64,000 bases of DNA from Methyloferula stellata AR4 (GTDB lineage Bacteria > Pseudomonadota > Alphaproteobacteria > Rhizobiales > Beijerinckiaceae), in contig NZ_ARWA01000001.1 of the NCBI RefSeq assembly GCF_000385335.1, forward strand, positions 3,364,001 through 3,428,000, written 5' to 3'. Below are positions 26,729-35,258 of this stretch, piece by piece. The notes below the pieces were generated by a model that was given only the letters and a program-made list of their open reading frames with translations, made no database searches and was not told where the DNA came from. Made by a program: the position numbers and the translations under genes. Positions within the stretch are counted from its first letter, which is position 1; each line of letters starts with the position of its first letter.

Positions 26729-27628
26729 GTGGCGACTCTGCCGCTCGTCAGCGAAGAAGATCTCCATGCATTCGTCGACGGCGAGACGGATGCGCAAACC
26801 AATGCGGCCATTCTCGCGCTTCTCGCGGCGTCTCCGGCGGATGCCGCACGCGTCGAAACCTGGCGCTGTCAGAACGAACTCATTCGCGCCAGTTTCGGCA
26901 AGATCGAGCATGAGCCCATCCCGCTCTCTCTGTCTCTGACCCCCACCCGCAACCTGCGCAACGACAGTTTGGTCCGGCTTATCCCCGCGACGGCGGCAGG
27001 TGCGCGCGAGGGCGATGAATTGACGCCGCAAGCCTGGAAGGCATCCGATCTCGCCAAGCTCTGCGCCGCGATCGGAATTGCCTTCGCCGGCGGCATGATG
27101 GCGGCACTCGTGACGCCACATCTCTCCAGCCCGCTTGCGGAGCTGTTTCCAAACCACCCGACTTCGATTGCAAGGACGGCGGCCGACTTGCCTTTGCCGT
27201 TTCAAACACTCGAAATCGCCGGGCTTCGCGAGAAGAGCCCGACAGCGGAGACAAGCCTCAAAATCAGGGACGAGATGATTTCGAAAGGCACCCGCGCCGA
27301 TTTCAATCCTGCTCCCATGCTCTTCCAGGATTTGGCCGCGTTGGAGCTATCGGTCGAGGGCTTTCAGATCGGGACGGCAGCCAGCGATCCGGCTCTTTGC
27401 CTGTTCCTGTCCACCAAAGCCGGCGAGCCCCTGACGCTCTGCCTCGAAAAGGCTTCGTCGGCCCAAAGCTTCAACTACCGCACGACGGAGGTGCCGCCGC
27501 TGCGTTCGGTCGATTGGCCGGAACGGATCGGCCATTTCGCTCTAGGGGGACGCCTGTCCGAGACGGCGCTTCTCGACGTTGCCCAACGCATCCATACGCG
27601 GGTCGGGATGTCGAACCCGGCCCGCTGA
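26729..27628 (+). CDS. anti-sigma factor, single membrane-span
   Basis: 299-residue protein beginning VSEEDLHAFVDGETD, the classic start of alphaproteobacterial anti-sigma factors (the zinc HxxxCxxC motif is absent). Residues 1-105 would bind the sigma factor in the cytoplasm, 108-130 (LCAAIGIAFAGGMMAAL) spans the membrane, and the remainder is a periplasmic sensor domain. AGGAAAA precedes the GTG start. Position directly after the ECF sigma gene supports regulation of that factor; the signal is unknown. Confidence 0.82.
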   Translation: MATLPLVSEEDLHAFVDGETDAQTNAAILALLAASPADAARVETWRCQNELIRASFGKIEHEPIPLSLSLTPTRNLRNDSLVRLIPATAAGAREGDELTPQAWKASDLAKLCAAIGIAFAGGMMAALVTPHLSSPLAELFPNHPTSIARTAADLPLPFQTLEIAGLREKSPTAETSLKIRDEMISKGTRADFNPAPMLFQDLAALELSVEGFQIGTAASDPALCLFLSTKAGEPLTLCLEKASSAQSFNYRTTEVPPLRSVDWPERIGHFALGGRLSETALLDVAQRIHTRVGMSNPAR

Positions 27629-27646
27629 TTTGTTCGCGGGGCGAAG

Positions 27647-28618
27647 CTAGGTCAGATCCTTGCGCGGATCATAGGGCTTCTCGGCTTCCCACTTGCGCAT
27701 CAAGGCGACGAGTTCAGGGTCTGCCGTCTCCGGCAGAACGATCCGCAACGTCACGAAAAGATCGCCGGTTCCACCTTGCGCACTGGGCAGGCCCTTGCCG
27801 CGCAGCCGCAAGGTGCGGCCGCCGCTGCTGCCAGCCGGCACGGCGAGTTCGACGGCGCCGCTCAGCGTCGGCACATTGACCTTGGCGCCAAGCACGGCCT
27901 CATAAAGCGCGACCGGCAGATCGAGCCGCAGATCGCGCCCATCCACTTTGAAGTAAGGATGCTTGGCGATCTGGACGGTCACCATCGCATCGCCCGCTTC
28001 GCCGCCGACAGGCGAGGGATAGCCCTGCCCCTTGAGACGGATCTGCTTGCCGTCTTCCATGCCGGCCGGCACGGAGATGTCGAGTGTGCGCCCGGTCGGA
28101 AGCTCGACGCGCGCTGTAGTGCCTTTCGCGGCCTCAGCCAGACCGATCGTGACACTCGCTGCGGCATCGGCGCCTTTCTGCGGCTGACGCGTTTGCTGGC
28201 CGCCGCCGCCCCGCCGCGCGGCATTGCCGAAAAGATCGGCGAAGAGATCGCTTGGGTCGAAACCGCCGCCGCCACCCCGGCCGCCGCCCCGGCCGAGATC
28301 GAATTCGAAATGCTCATAGCCGCCGCCGGGCGCCTGCTGGCGGAATCCCGGTGCACCCGGACCGCCCGCGCCAAAACCCTCGAAGCCTTGAAACCGCGGC
28401 TTGCCTTCGGCATCGATTTCGCCCCGGTCGAAAGCGCCGCGTTTCTTCTCGTCGCCGATGATCTCATAGGCGGAGCCGATCTCGGCGAATTTGTCTTTCG
28501 CCTTGGCATCGGTGCTCTGGTCGGGATGGAATTTTTTGGCGAGCTTGCGATATGCCTTTTTGATTTCGGCCGCGTCGGCCGTCTTCGGCACACCTAAAAC
28601 TGTATATGGATCACGCAT
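27647..28618 (-). CDS. DnaJ-class co-chaperone (CbpA/DnaJ type III-like)
   Basis: 323-residue Hsp40. The J domain (residues 1-70) has KLAKKFHPDQ with the HPD tripeptide that stimulates DnaK. A Gly/Phe-rich linker follows (about 80-150). The C-terminal substrate-binding region has the two beta-sandwich domains of CbpA (SVTIGLAEAAKGTT, ISVPAGMEDG, VLGAKVNVPTLSG), with no zinc-finger CxxCxGxG repeats. The start MRDPYTVLGV at 28618 fits other J proteins; a 20-codon upstream extension from 28678 is possible. Confidence 0.9.
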   Translation of the reverse strand: MRDPYTVLGVPKTADAAEIKKAYRKLAKKFHPDQSTDAKAKDKFAEIGSAYEIIGDEKKRGAFDRGEIDAEGKPRFQGFEGFGAGGPGAPGFRQQAPGGGYEHFEFDLGRGGGRGGGGGFDPSDLFADLFGNAARRGGGGQQTRQPQKGADAAASVTIGLAEAAKGTTARVELPTGRTLDISVPAGMEDGKQIRLKGQGYPSPVGGEAGDAMVTVQIAKHPYFKVDGRDLRLDLPVALYEAVLGAKVNVPTLSGAVELAVPAGSSGGRTLRLRGKGLPSAQGGTGDLFVTLRIVLPETADPELVALMRKWEAEKPYDPRKDLT

Positions 28619-28767
28619 TGAAAGAGCCCAATTTCCGCGCCCGCCCTGAGTCGGCGCAAGCGCACATGTCTCGCTCATAATTTGGGTGAGAATTTACCGG
28701 CCGCAAGACTCTCATCGCAGGTTAAGCTCGAGTCCGCGCGCATAAAATGAGCGAGATCAAGCCTATA

Positions 28768-29208
28768 TCAGGTCTTCTTCCAGGGCTTTGTGTCGGTGAC
28801 GGTCCAATTGCCGTCCTTGTCGGCGCAGGCCGTACCCTGCAGCGACTTGTCGCCGCCTTTGAGATCGATTTCGGCCAGGAAGGCACGGCAAACACGTTCG
28901 TTTTCGGGATAGGCCTTGCCGACCGGGACAAAATTCCCTTTGGCTCCCGAATCGGGGTTGCTCCAAGCGACGGTCGATCCGGCGCCTTGCGGATCGAGCG
29001 CCGTGGTCATAGCTGCTTTGGCGCGCCGCGCGTCCTCGGGGCCGAGCGACTCGGCAAAAAGCGGCCGCGAAATCGAGGCAGTGACGTCCTCGTCGGTATG
29101 GCTGACAAGCGAGGGGATCGGCATGGAGATGGAACAGCCGGAAGATGCAAGCGCCGCGACAACGATGAAGCAGCCTGCGCCAAAGCCCGGCCACGAGGAC
29201 CGCGCCAA
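28768..29208 (-). CDS. RT0821/Lpp0805-type surface lipoprotein
   Basis: Small exported lipoprotein of about 146 residues. The hydrophobic stretch ends in the lipobox ALASSGC, predicting lipidation. The C-terminal part (TVAWSNPDSGAKGNFVPVG, VCRAFLAEI, GTACADKDGNWTV) matches the rickettsial-type surface-antigen family common in alphaproteobacteria. No ATG fits before the signal; TTG 29208 is the most likely start because it gives a basic n-region (LARSS). Function unknown. Confidence 0.68.
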   Translation of the reverse strand: MARSSWPGFGAGCFIVVAALASSGCSISMPIPSLVSHTDEDVTASISRPLFAESLGPEDARRAKAAMTTALDPQGAGSTVAWSNPDSGAKGNFVPVGKAYPENERVCRAFLAEIDLKGGDKSLQGTACADKDGNWTVTDTKPWKKT

Positions 29209-29308
29209 GCCGTCCCGGCTGCTATAATGAGTCTGGAAAGATCCGTAAGTCCGATTGGGGCGCACGCCCTCACCTGTCACACAGCCGCAGTACCAACGAG
29301 GGGTAGCA

Positions 29309-29923
29309 TTGAAAACGTTAATAGGCAGTGACTTCACCGAAGCAGCGGAGCCCTTCGCTCTCTTCGAAAGTTGGTTCGAGGACGCGAAAAAGAGCGAGCT
29401 GAACGACCCGGATGCGATGGCGCTTGCCACCGTCGATACCACAGGTCTGCCAGATGTCCGCATGGTGCTCCTGAAATCGGCCACCCCCACCGGATTTACA
29501 TTCTATAGCAATGCGGAAAGCGCGAAAGGCCGCGAGCTCGAGGCGAATATGAAGGCCGCCGCGGTTCTGCATTGGAAATCCCTGCGCCGGCAGGTCCGTT
29601 TTCGCGGTCCGGTCGAGCGCGTGAGCGATGCCGAGGCCGACGCCTATTTCGACAGCCGCGCGCGTGAGAGCCGGATCGGGGCTTGGGCGAGCCAGCAATC
29701 GCGGCCGCTCGAAAGCCGCTTCGCGCTCGAAACCGCCGTCGCCAAATTCGCGCTCACCTATGCAATCGGCAAAATTCCACGCCCGCCTTATTGGGTCGGC
29801 TACCGCATCCAGCCGCTCGCCGTGGAGTTCTGGGCGGATGGAACGTTCCGTCTGCATAACCGCATCAGGTTCAGCCGCGACGGGCTCGACGCGCCCTGGA
29901 CCAAAGAGAGGCTCTATCCGTGA
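29309..29923 (+). CDS. pdxH: pyridoxamine 5'-phosphate oxidase
   Basis: FMN-dependent oxidase that converts pyridoxine and pyridoxamine 5'-phosphate to pyridoxal 5'-phosphate. 204 residues. Motifs: [20 protein letters not shown] (FMN phosphate site), [42 protein letters not shown]-like ([14 protein letters not shown]) and the C-terminal [14 protein letters not shown]. The start is TTG 29309 with GAGGGG six bases upstream; another TTG 18 codons earlier has no ribosome site. Its stop overlaps the Nudix start by four bases. Confidence 0.93.
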   Translation: MKTLIGSDFTEAAEPFALFESWFEDAKKSELNDPDAMALATVDTTGLPDVRMVLLKSATPTGFTFYSNAESAKGRELEANMKAAAVLHWKSLRRQVRFRGPVERVSDAEADAYFDSRARESRIGAWASQQSRPLESRFALETAVAKFALTYAIGKIPRPPYWVGYRIQPLAVEFWADGTFRLHNRIRFSRDGLDAPWTKERLYP

Positions 29924-30384
29924 CGCAGACCAAAGAGGACGGACGCCTCTATCCGGCCTACCCGCTCCTTGCGGTCAGCATCGCCTTGTTTCGCGACGAC
30001 GAGGTGCTGCTCGTCAAACGCGCCAGGCCGCCGCTCGAAAATCTTTTCTCGCTGCCAGGCGGCCTTGTCGAATGCGGCGAGCTTTTGGAAGAGGCCGCAC
30101 GGCGCGAATTATGGGAAGAAGTCGAGATGAAAGCGGGTCCGCTCACGTTCAACCGGCATGTCGAAATGATCGAGCACGATACGGAGGCGCGCGTGAAACG
30201 CCATTTCGTCATCGCGAATTTCGCCGGCGCCTGGGTTTCGGGTAGCGGCCGCATGAACGAGGAGGTCGGCGAAATCCTTTGGACCCCCACTGAGGCGATC
30301 AGCAACCTGCCGTTAACTCCGAGGCTCGCTTATGTGATCGAGAGCGCGAAAGCGCTGTCGGCCGGCCAGACGCGAGGGAGTTGA
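29920..30384 (+). CDS. Nudix hydrolase
   Basis: Pyrophosphohydrolase of 154 residues. The Nudix box starts at [14 protein letters not shown] and continues to RELWEEVEM, matching GX5EX7REUXEEXGU with the final Gly replaced. The GTG start overlaps the pdxH stop in GTGA, indicating translational coupling. The NADH-pyrophosphatase-like core suggests a nucleotide-sugar or dinucleotide substrate, which cannot be read from the sequence. The next gene starts at its stop codon. Confidence 0.88.
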   Translation: MTQTKEDGRLYPAYPLLAVSIALFRDDEVLLVKRARPPLENLFSLPGGLVECGELLEEAARRELWEEVEMKAGPLTFNRHVEMIEHDTEARVKRHFVIANFAGAWVSGSGRMNEEVGEILWTPTEAISNLPLTPRLAYVIESAKALSAGQTRGS

Positions 30385-30956
30385 TGCCAAACGCTTCGAT
30401 GACTCATCGCAGGTCGCGGCGTTTCGCCGCCGCTCTGACCGCCCTCTGCTTGAGTTGCAGTGCCTCACTCGCGCAGGGCTGGCCGGGGGCGCAATCCTCG
30501 CCTTTCAGCTTCGGCGCCCCGCAACCGGCACCCCAGGCCGCACCGCGACCGCATTGGCCGCGGCCGCGCCGGCTGGCGCCGCAGGCGGCCGTGCCGAAGC
30601 CGGACGCGTCGAAAACCGAGGCCGCGCCGGCATCCGGCGCGGACGAGCCACCGCCGCCCTATGAGCCGGAGCTTTTACGGCTCTCCGAAATCCTCGGCGC
30701 CTTGACCTATCTGCGAGATATTTGTGGACATTCGGATGCGGAGACCTGGCGCGGCCGGATGCAGGCGCTTCTCGACTCCGAAGCCAAGACCGCGACGCGC
30801 AAGGAGCATTTGGCCGGTGCCTATAACCGCGGTTTCCACGGCTATGAAATTTCCTACCGGGCCTGCACCCCTAATGCACAGGTCATCATCAAGCGCTTTT
30901 TGGCGGAAGGCGAGAAGATCGCGCATGATGTCGCCAATCGCTATGGTGCGTCGTAA
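30384..30956 (+). CDS. exported TIGR02301-family protein
   Basis: 190-residue protein with a signal peptide (FAAALTALCLSCSASLAQG), a Pro/Ala-rich linker (about 35-90) and a conserved C-terminal domain: ELLRLSEILGALTYLRDICG, LAGAYNRGFHGYEISYRACT. This domain defines TIGR02301, restricted to Rhizobiales and relatives and of unknown function. Two Cys (in DICG and RACT) may form a disulfide. It is the third gene of the pdxH-Nudix operon and is followed by a strong terminator. Confidence 0.82.
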   Translation: MPNASMTHRRSRRFAAALTALCLSCSASLAQGWPGAQSSPFSFGAPQPAPQAAPRPHWPRPRRLAPQAAVPKPDASKTEAAPASGADEPPPPYEPELLRLSEILGALTYLRDICGHSDAETWRGRMQALLDSEAKTATRKEHLAGAYNRGFHGYEISYRACTPNAQVIIKRFLAEGEKIAHDVANRYGAS

Positions 30957-30965
30957 CGCTCACAC

Positions 30966-31008
30966 AAAAACACCAGGGCGCGGACGATGGCCGCACCCTG
31001 GTGTTTTA
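30966..31008. terminator. bidirectional Rho-independent terminator
   Basis: A 10-bp perfect stem AACACCAGGG/CCCTGGTGTT, extended internally by GCGG/CCGC, is flanked by a run of A on the left (30966-30970) and by TTTT on the right. It can terminate the TIGR02301 operon from the left and the minus-strand gene copy from the right. Confidence 0.8.
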
Positions 31009-31031
31009 ATAGATAGCGATCGGACGAGCGA

Positions 31032-31337
31032 TTACTCGTTCATGTGATCCTGTTTGCCACTATGAACTTGGAAAGCAGGCTTCACCTCGCGCCACTTGAA
31101 GCCAGCGCTCGGATCGGCGCATTGAATCTCACGTTCGGGAATCAACTTCTCGCAGAGGTCGATGCAAATCTGTTCGATCGGGGCCTCCATGTCGTTTTCC
31201 TCCGTCATGCGATCGATCGACATTTCGCCGAATTCCTCACCATCGATGAGATGCATGATGAAAATCTCTTCGTGGCCCGGAGCGCCATGCGCGTTGACCC
31301 TGAAGATTTCGCCCTTGTATTCAAATTCTCAAATCAT
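31032..31337 (-). pseudogene. truncated inverted paralogue of the 31839-32321 gene
   Basis: Reading from ATG 31337, the frame matches the plus-strand copy almost codon for codon (EFEYKGEIFR, HGAPGHEE, IDGEEFGEMSIDRMTEEN, EQICIDLCEKLIPEREIQ, ADPSAGFKWR), but codon 3 is TGA (31329-31331) where the other copy has Arg. Restart at ATG 31256 would give 74 residues. The C-terminus ends soon after HSGKQ, lacking the other copy's final 60 residues. Upstream sequence is also shared in inverted form. It is either a recent pseudogene or a shortened protein. Confidence 0.7.
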
Positions 31338-31350
31338 GTTCCCGCCGACC

Positions 31351-31412
31351 CTTCTCAGTTGGGTTAGCGACAATATGGATCAGGATCCATCTGCTGCGAT
31401 CTACGAAGCGTG
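31351..31412. repeat. left arm of inverted duplication (upstream blocks)
   Basis: Two perfect blocks, 31351-31377 (27 bases) and 31393-31412 (20 bases), recur inverted at 31797-31823 and 31768-31787. They precede the minus-strand gene copy at the same order and similar spacing as in the right arm, so promoter and operator DNA were duplicated along with the coding region. A 15-base segment between the blocks differs between the arms. Confidence 0.85.
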
Positions 31413-31767
31413 AGGCCAGTCATAAATGACGGGCTATGGCGACGAAGCAATCCAGTCATCGTCTGAAACTGTTGTTCTAGTCTGGATTCCTTCGCTCCGC
31501 TAAATGCCATGCTCAAACTCATAAGAATAGATACGTATATCTGAGTGTATTTTACAAATCGAGTATTTCAGAATGGTGTTATTTTCGGCGCAGACGGAAA
31601 TGAATAAATACAAAAAACTTGGGTGCCTTTTATATTCTTTATCCATCTATTTATATTCTACTAAAAGATATTTTTTTTGCGGCAAGCTTTGAATGAAACA
31701 TCACATTGCCTGAAAGCAGGGTAGTATGAGCGACTTGACCTCGGTCAAGCCCCATGTTTATGGTCGC
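31413..31767. other. AT-rich core of the inverted duplication
   Basis: 355 bases with no supported gene. The middle (about 31540-31690) is strikingly AT-rich, with runs such as ATATTTTTTTT near 31668, unlike the GC-rich surroundings. It would hold the divergent promoters of both gene copies. No recombinase, tRNA or insertion-sequence end is visible. The composition suggests foreign origin or a regulatory region with nucleoid-protein binding. Confidence 0.5.
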
Positions 31768-31823
31768 CACGCTTCGTAGATCGCAGCGGTCTATTTCATA
31801 TTGTCGCTAACCCAACTGAGAAG
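31768..31823. repeat. right arm of inverted duplication (upstream blocks)
   Basis: Contains the 20-base block 31768-31787 and the 27-base block 31797-31823, each an exact reverse complement of a left-arm block. The intact gene begins 15 bases further on. Identity at this level in non-coding DNA means the duplication is recent or that both blocks are under selection, for example as operators. Confidence 0.85.
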
Positions 31824-31838
31824 AGTCGGCGGGGAAAC

Positions 31839-32321
31839 ATGATACGCGAATTCGAGTATAAGGGTGAAATCTTCAGAACAAACTATCATGGCGCGCCGGG
31901 CCACGAAGAAGTGTTCATCATGCACATCATTGACGGTGAAGAGTTCGGCGAAATGTCGATCGATCGCATGACCGAAGAAAACGATACTGACGCGCCGATC
32001 GAGCAGATCTGCATTGATCTCTGCGAAAAGCTGATCCCCGAGCGGGAAATTCAGGTTGCTGATCCGAGCGCGGGTTTCAAATGGCGCGACGTCAAGCCGG
32101 TGTTCGGCGTGCATGACGGCAAGCAGGAAACCACAATGAAGGAGAAGACGGGCCTGCCGTGTACAGTTACGGGGATCTATTTGGCCCATCACGACAGACA
32201 GCACAAGCAGCCGCATGAAGTGAAGATGGTGAAGGGACACAAGTTCCCGATATGCAATCAATGCGAGGACGGCGGCCCGAAGTACGAGCTGGTCAAGGAA
32301 GATCCCAATCTGATCCGCTGA
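31839..32321 (+). CDS. conserved hypothetical protein, intact member of inverted pair
   Basis: 160-residue soluble, acidic protein. Residues 1-95 are the duplicated domain (MIREFEYKGEIFR to KWRDVKPVFGV). Residues 100-160 form a second part (MKEKTGLPCTVTGIYLAHHD, KMVKGHKFPICNQC) that recalls the small zinc-ribbon-like TGIYxCxxH / KGxxFPxC domain, although only some of the Cys/His positions are kept. GGCGGGGAAAC precedes the ATG. It is followed by a strong hairpin. I do not recognise the N-terminal family. Confidence 0.75.
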   Translation: MIREFEYKGEIFRTNYHGAPGHEEVFIMHIIDGEEFGEMSIDRMTEENDTDAPIEQICIDLCEKLIPEREIQVADPSAGFKWRDVKPVFGVHDGKQETTMKEKTGLPCTVTGIYLAHHDRQHKQPHEVKMVKGHKFPICNQCEDGGPKYELVKEDPNLIR

Positions 32322-32334
32322 GTCTTCTTTGGTT

Positions 32335-32363
32335 TGGCGCGCACTTCTTTCAAGTGCGCGCCA
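32335..32363. terminator. strong hairpin after the 31839-32321 gene
   Basis: A perfect 12-bp stem TGGCGCGCACTT/AAGTGCGCGCCA with a CTTTC loop begins 14 bases after the stop codon. It has no T-run on either strand, so it may act as a Rho-assisted terminator or an mRNA-stabilising hairpin. Confidence 0.55.
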
Positions 32364-32523
32364 CCCTCAAAGATCGGAATGCACCGGATCAGCGAGGCCC
32401 CGCGGAGGCCTGCGCGAGTGAATGCGACAAGGCCGAGCAGTGAGTCTCGGGCGACATCCGGCTGTCACCGCCTAGCGCTTGCGCCGCGGGCCGCCACCAA
32501 GACCGGCCTTTGCAAAATATCGT

Positions 32524-32943
32524 TCAGGCGTGATGCGCGGAAACCGCGGACAAAACCTCGCCGGACACCTGTTTGCCGAGCTTGAACGAAATATCGCCCA
32601 GACTCAGCATGCCGAGGACCGCATTATGCTCGTCGGTCACAGCCAAACGCCGGATCTTCTTCGATTCCATGGTTTGAACGGCTGAATTGATATCGTCCTC
32701 GGGCGAACAGCAGATGGCATTTTTTGTCATGACATCCTTCGCCGTCAGTTGGTTCGAACTGGCGTTATCGGCCAAAGCTCTGCAGGCGATATCGCGATCG
32801 GTGACGATGCCGATCAGATGACCTTTCGATGTCACTGGAATCGCACCGACATCGAAGTCTCGCATCATCTTCGCAATTTCCATGATCGGCGCGGTTTGCT
32901 CAACCGATCGCACGCCATGATGCATGATGTCCTTGACCTTCAT
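32524..32943 (-). CDS. CBS-domain pair protein
   Basis: 139-residue protein consisting only of a tandem CBS pair (about 7-60 and 70-125; motifs VGAIPVTSKGHLIGIVTDRD and IRRLAVTDEHNAVLGML). Such modules bind adenine nucleotides and resemble stress proteins induced by low oxygen. AGGAG eight bases before ATG 32943 fixes the start. A TTGAC-N4-ATCAA box (33012-33025) lies 69 bases upstream, which places it near -41.5 if transcription starts about 34 bases before the ATG, the classical position for FNR/FixK activation. Confidence 0.88.
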   Translation of the reverse strand: MKVKDIMHHGVRSVEQTAPIMEIAKMMRDFDVGAIPVTSKGHLIGIVTDRDIACRALADNASSNQLTAKDVMTKNAICCSPEDDINSAVQTMESKKIRRLAVTDEHNAVLGMLSLGDISFKLGKQVSGEVLSAVSAHHA

Positions 32944-33011
32944 ATCTATCTCCTGGGTCTCTGAGCGCCCCCCGATACGGCAGTCAGCGGGATATAGGGC
33001 GCGTAGCGCGA

Positions 33012-33025
33012 TTGACATTGATCAA
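33012..33025. promoter_or_regulatory. FNR/FixK-type box upstream of CBS gene and hpf-csd
   Basis: TTGACATTGATCAA fits the consensus TTGAY-N4-RTCAA. Its spacing to ATG 32943 suits class II activation of the CBS-domain gene; it also lies 190 bases upstream of the HPF-CSD gene. A second box with the same ATTG spacer occurs at 35183-35196. Confidence 0.7.
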
Positions 33026-33215
33026 ATGCAATCGCGGTAACTTCGCGTCTGATGGTTTGCGGTTGGCTCGGGTTTAAAGGCGAGTTCAAGCTTGATCCGC
33101 CGCGATGGCCAAGCCAGCCTCGATCTGAAGAAATTGAATTGAACTCTACGAATGGCGCGCGATCGACGACGGCATCGTTGCAAGCAAAACATCCCGAGCA
33201 AGGAAGGAAGCCTCC

Positions 33216-33782
33216 ATGCAAGTCCCAGCCGAGATCAGCTTCCAAAACTATGAGCCTTCGGAGCAAATTCGCGCCGAGATCGAGAAGCAGATCAGCAAAC
33301 TCGAAAAGTTCAGCAGCCGCATCACGAGTTGCCACCTTGCCATCATTGGCCCGCACTCGCGCCATCATCAAGGCGAAGCCTTCAAGATCGATCTGCGTCT
33401 GGCAATGCCTGAGCATAAGGATATCATCGTCAACAAATCGCATGGCGATAAGGCCGAAAACGAACATATTCTGGTGGCGATCAGAAACGCTTTCGGTGTG
33501 GCGCAACGGCAGATCGAAGATGCGGCGCGCGATATGCGCGGACAAACCAAGGTGCATGTGCCGGAAGACCATGGCCGGGTGACGAAATTCGTGGTTGGCG
33601 AAGATTGCGGCTTCATAGAGACCGACGACGGGCGCGAAATCTATTTCCATCGCAACGCGGTTCTCGATGGTGCGTTCGACCGGTTGAGCGTTGGCTCGGA
33701 AGTCCGCTTCTCCGAGGAAAAAGGAGAAAAGGGCCCGCAGGCGAGCACGGTCAGCCCGATTGGCAAGCATCACATCGGGTGA
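33216..33782 (+). CDS. HPF/RaiA ribosome-hibernation factor fused to a cold-shock domain
   Basis: 188 residues. Residues 1-110 have the beta-alpha-beta HPF/RaiA fold (MQVPAEISFQNYEPSEQIRA, then DLRLAMPEHKDIIVNK), which binds the ribosomal decoding centre to inactivate it. Residues 118-180 are a cold-shock RNA-binding domain (GRVTKFVVGEDCGFIETDDG, IYFHRNAVLDGAFDRL, EVRFSE), in which the usual KGFGFI is DCGFI. The usual dimerising tail of long HPF is replaced by the cold-shock domain. AAGGAAGGAAGCC precedes the ATG. It lies ten bases before the esterase-like gene in one operon. Confidence 0.9.
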   Translation: MQVPAEISFQNYEPSEQIRAEIEKQISKLEKFSSRITSCHLAIIGPHSRHHQGEAFKIDLRLAMPEHKDIIVNKSHGDKAENEHILVAIRNAFGVAQRQIEDAARDMRGQTKVHVPEDHGRVTKFVVGEDCGFIETDDGREIYFHRNAVLDGAFDRLSVGSEVRFSEEKGEKGPQASTVSPIGKHHIG

Positions 33783-33792
33783 GGAGGCTCTT

Positions 33793-35130
33793 ATGGCGTC
33801 GAACATAGCCGAACTGCTGCGTTCAACCGGCGCCGACGAAGCCGCGGCGATCGTGCGCCGTTATTGCGAACCTTTGCCATCGCTCGATGAGGTCGACGCA
33901 TTCGGCCAGATGTTCGATCGTTTCGGCGACGCGAAAGTCGTATTGCTCGGGGAAGCGACGCATGGCACGTCGCAGTTCTATCGAGCCCGGGCCGCAATCA
34001 CGCGCCGCCTCGTGGAGAAACACGGCTTCAACATCGTCGCGGTCGAGGCCGATTGGCCGGATGCGGCGCGCATTGACCGGCATGTCCGCCACGGCGCGCA
34101 TGAGGCGTCGGCGGAAAAAGCCTTTTCACGCTTTCCGACATGGATGTGGCGCAATGTCGAAGTGCATGATTTCGTCGAATGGTTACGTGCTCACAACGGG
34201 AAAGTGCCTTCCGAAGCACGGGTCCAATTCGCAGGGCTCGACATCTATAGCCTTAACGCGTCCATAGCGGCCGTCCTCGCCTACCTTGACCGGGTCGATC
34301 CGGCAGAAGCCAAGGCAGCGCGCATCCGCTATGGCTGTCTCACGGCTTGGCAAGGCGATCCCGCCCGCTACGGGCGCGCGGTTTTTCACCTCGACAAGTC
34401 GCCTTGCGAAGATGGCATCGTCGCGCAATTGCGCGCATTGCTCGACAAGCGGCTTATCTATATGCGCGAGAAAGGAGACTTTTTCGATGCCGAGCAGAAT
34501 GCGCGCATCGTACATGCGGCCGAGCATTATTACCGCCTGATGTATCGGAGCGCGACCGACTCCTGGAATCTGCGTGACCGTCACATGTTCGATACTTTGA
34601 CACGGCTGCTCGCTGCCCACGGCAAAGATTCGAAGGCGATTGTTTGGGCGCATAATTCGCACATCGGCAATGCCGCAGCGACGGCCATGGGCTGGCAGGG
34701 CGAGTTCAACATCGGCGAATCCTGCCGGGCGGCCTATGGAGACGATGCCGTACTCGTTGGCTTCGGCACCGATCGCGGTACGGTCGCGGCGGCCGATGAC
34801 TGGGGCGGTCCCATGAAAGTGAAGACCGTCCTGCCCGCGCGTCCGGATAGCTACGAGCGGGTCTTTCGCCAGGCTTTCGTTCCCGCTTCGCTTACGGAGT
34901 GGCGGAGCGGGAACAAGAAGGAGCTGCGCGACGCGCTTTCGAAGCCGCGGCTGGAACGCGCGATCGGGGTCATCTATCGGCCGGAGACCGAGCTTTCGAG
35001 CCATTATTTCGAGGCGATCTTGCCGGACCAGTTTGACGCCTATGTCTGGTTCGAAGAGACGGTCGCGGTGACACCGCTCAGCGGCGCCCCGCCGCATGGT
35101 GCGCCGGATACATATCCATTCGGCCTTTAA
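33793..35130 (+). CDS. erythromycin-esterase family protein
   Basis: 445-residue soluble protein of the EreA/COG2312 family. LGEATHGTSQFYRARA (residues 52-67) carries the characteristic Glu and His; VEADWPDA and IVWAHNSHIGN hold further active-site residues. Family members without a resistance role are common in stress clusters next to hydrolase and phosphoribosyltransferase genes, so macrolide resistance should not be inferred. GGAGG six bases before ATG 33793 sets the start. It is coupled to the HPF-CSD gene. Confidence 0.9.
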   Translation: MASNIAELLRSTGADEAAAIVRRYCEPLPSLDEVDAFGQMFDRFGDAKVVLLGEATHGTSQFYRARAAITRRLVEKHGFNIVAVEADWPDAARIDRHVRHGAHEASAEKAFSRFPTWMWRNVEVHDFVEWLRAHNGKVPSEARVQFAGLDIYSLNASIAAVLAYLDRVDPAEAKAARIRYGCLTAWQGDPARYGRAVFHLDKSPCEDGIVAQLRALLDKRLIYMREKGDFFDAEQNARIVHAAEHYYRLMYRSATDSWNLRDRHMFDTLTRLLAAHGKDSKAIVWAHNSHIGNAAATAMGWQGEFNIGESCRAAYGDDAVLVGFGTDRGTVAAADDWGGPMKVKTVLPARPDSYERVFRQAFVPASLTEWRSGNKKELRDALSKPRLERAIGVIYRPETELSSHYFEAILPDQFDAYVWFEETVAVTPLSGAPPHGAPDTYPFGL

Positions 35131-35182
35131 CCCTGATCGCCCGCGGAGCAGCGGCGAAGATCGGCTGCTGCCACGCTTGATA

Positions 35183-35196
35183 TTGATATTGATCAA
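35183..35196. promoter_or_regulatory. perfect FNR/FixK box upstream of alpha/beta hydrolase
   Basis: TTGATATTGATCAA matches TTGAT-N4-ATCAA exactly. Its centre at 35189.5 predicts a start of transcription near 35231, about 28 bases before the hydrolase ATG, typical of class II FNR/FixK activation under oxygen limitation. Confidence 0.75.
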
Positions 35197-35258
35197 TGTG
35201 GACACCCAAGCCATGTCCACTATGGCGCACGGGGGCCTTGCCAATTGGGCGGTGCCAT

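Noticed and set aside
33793-35130. Erythromycin resistance
   Set aside because: The family name only; chromosomal stress context and lack of any mobile element argue against a resistance gene.
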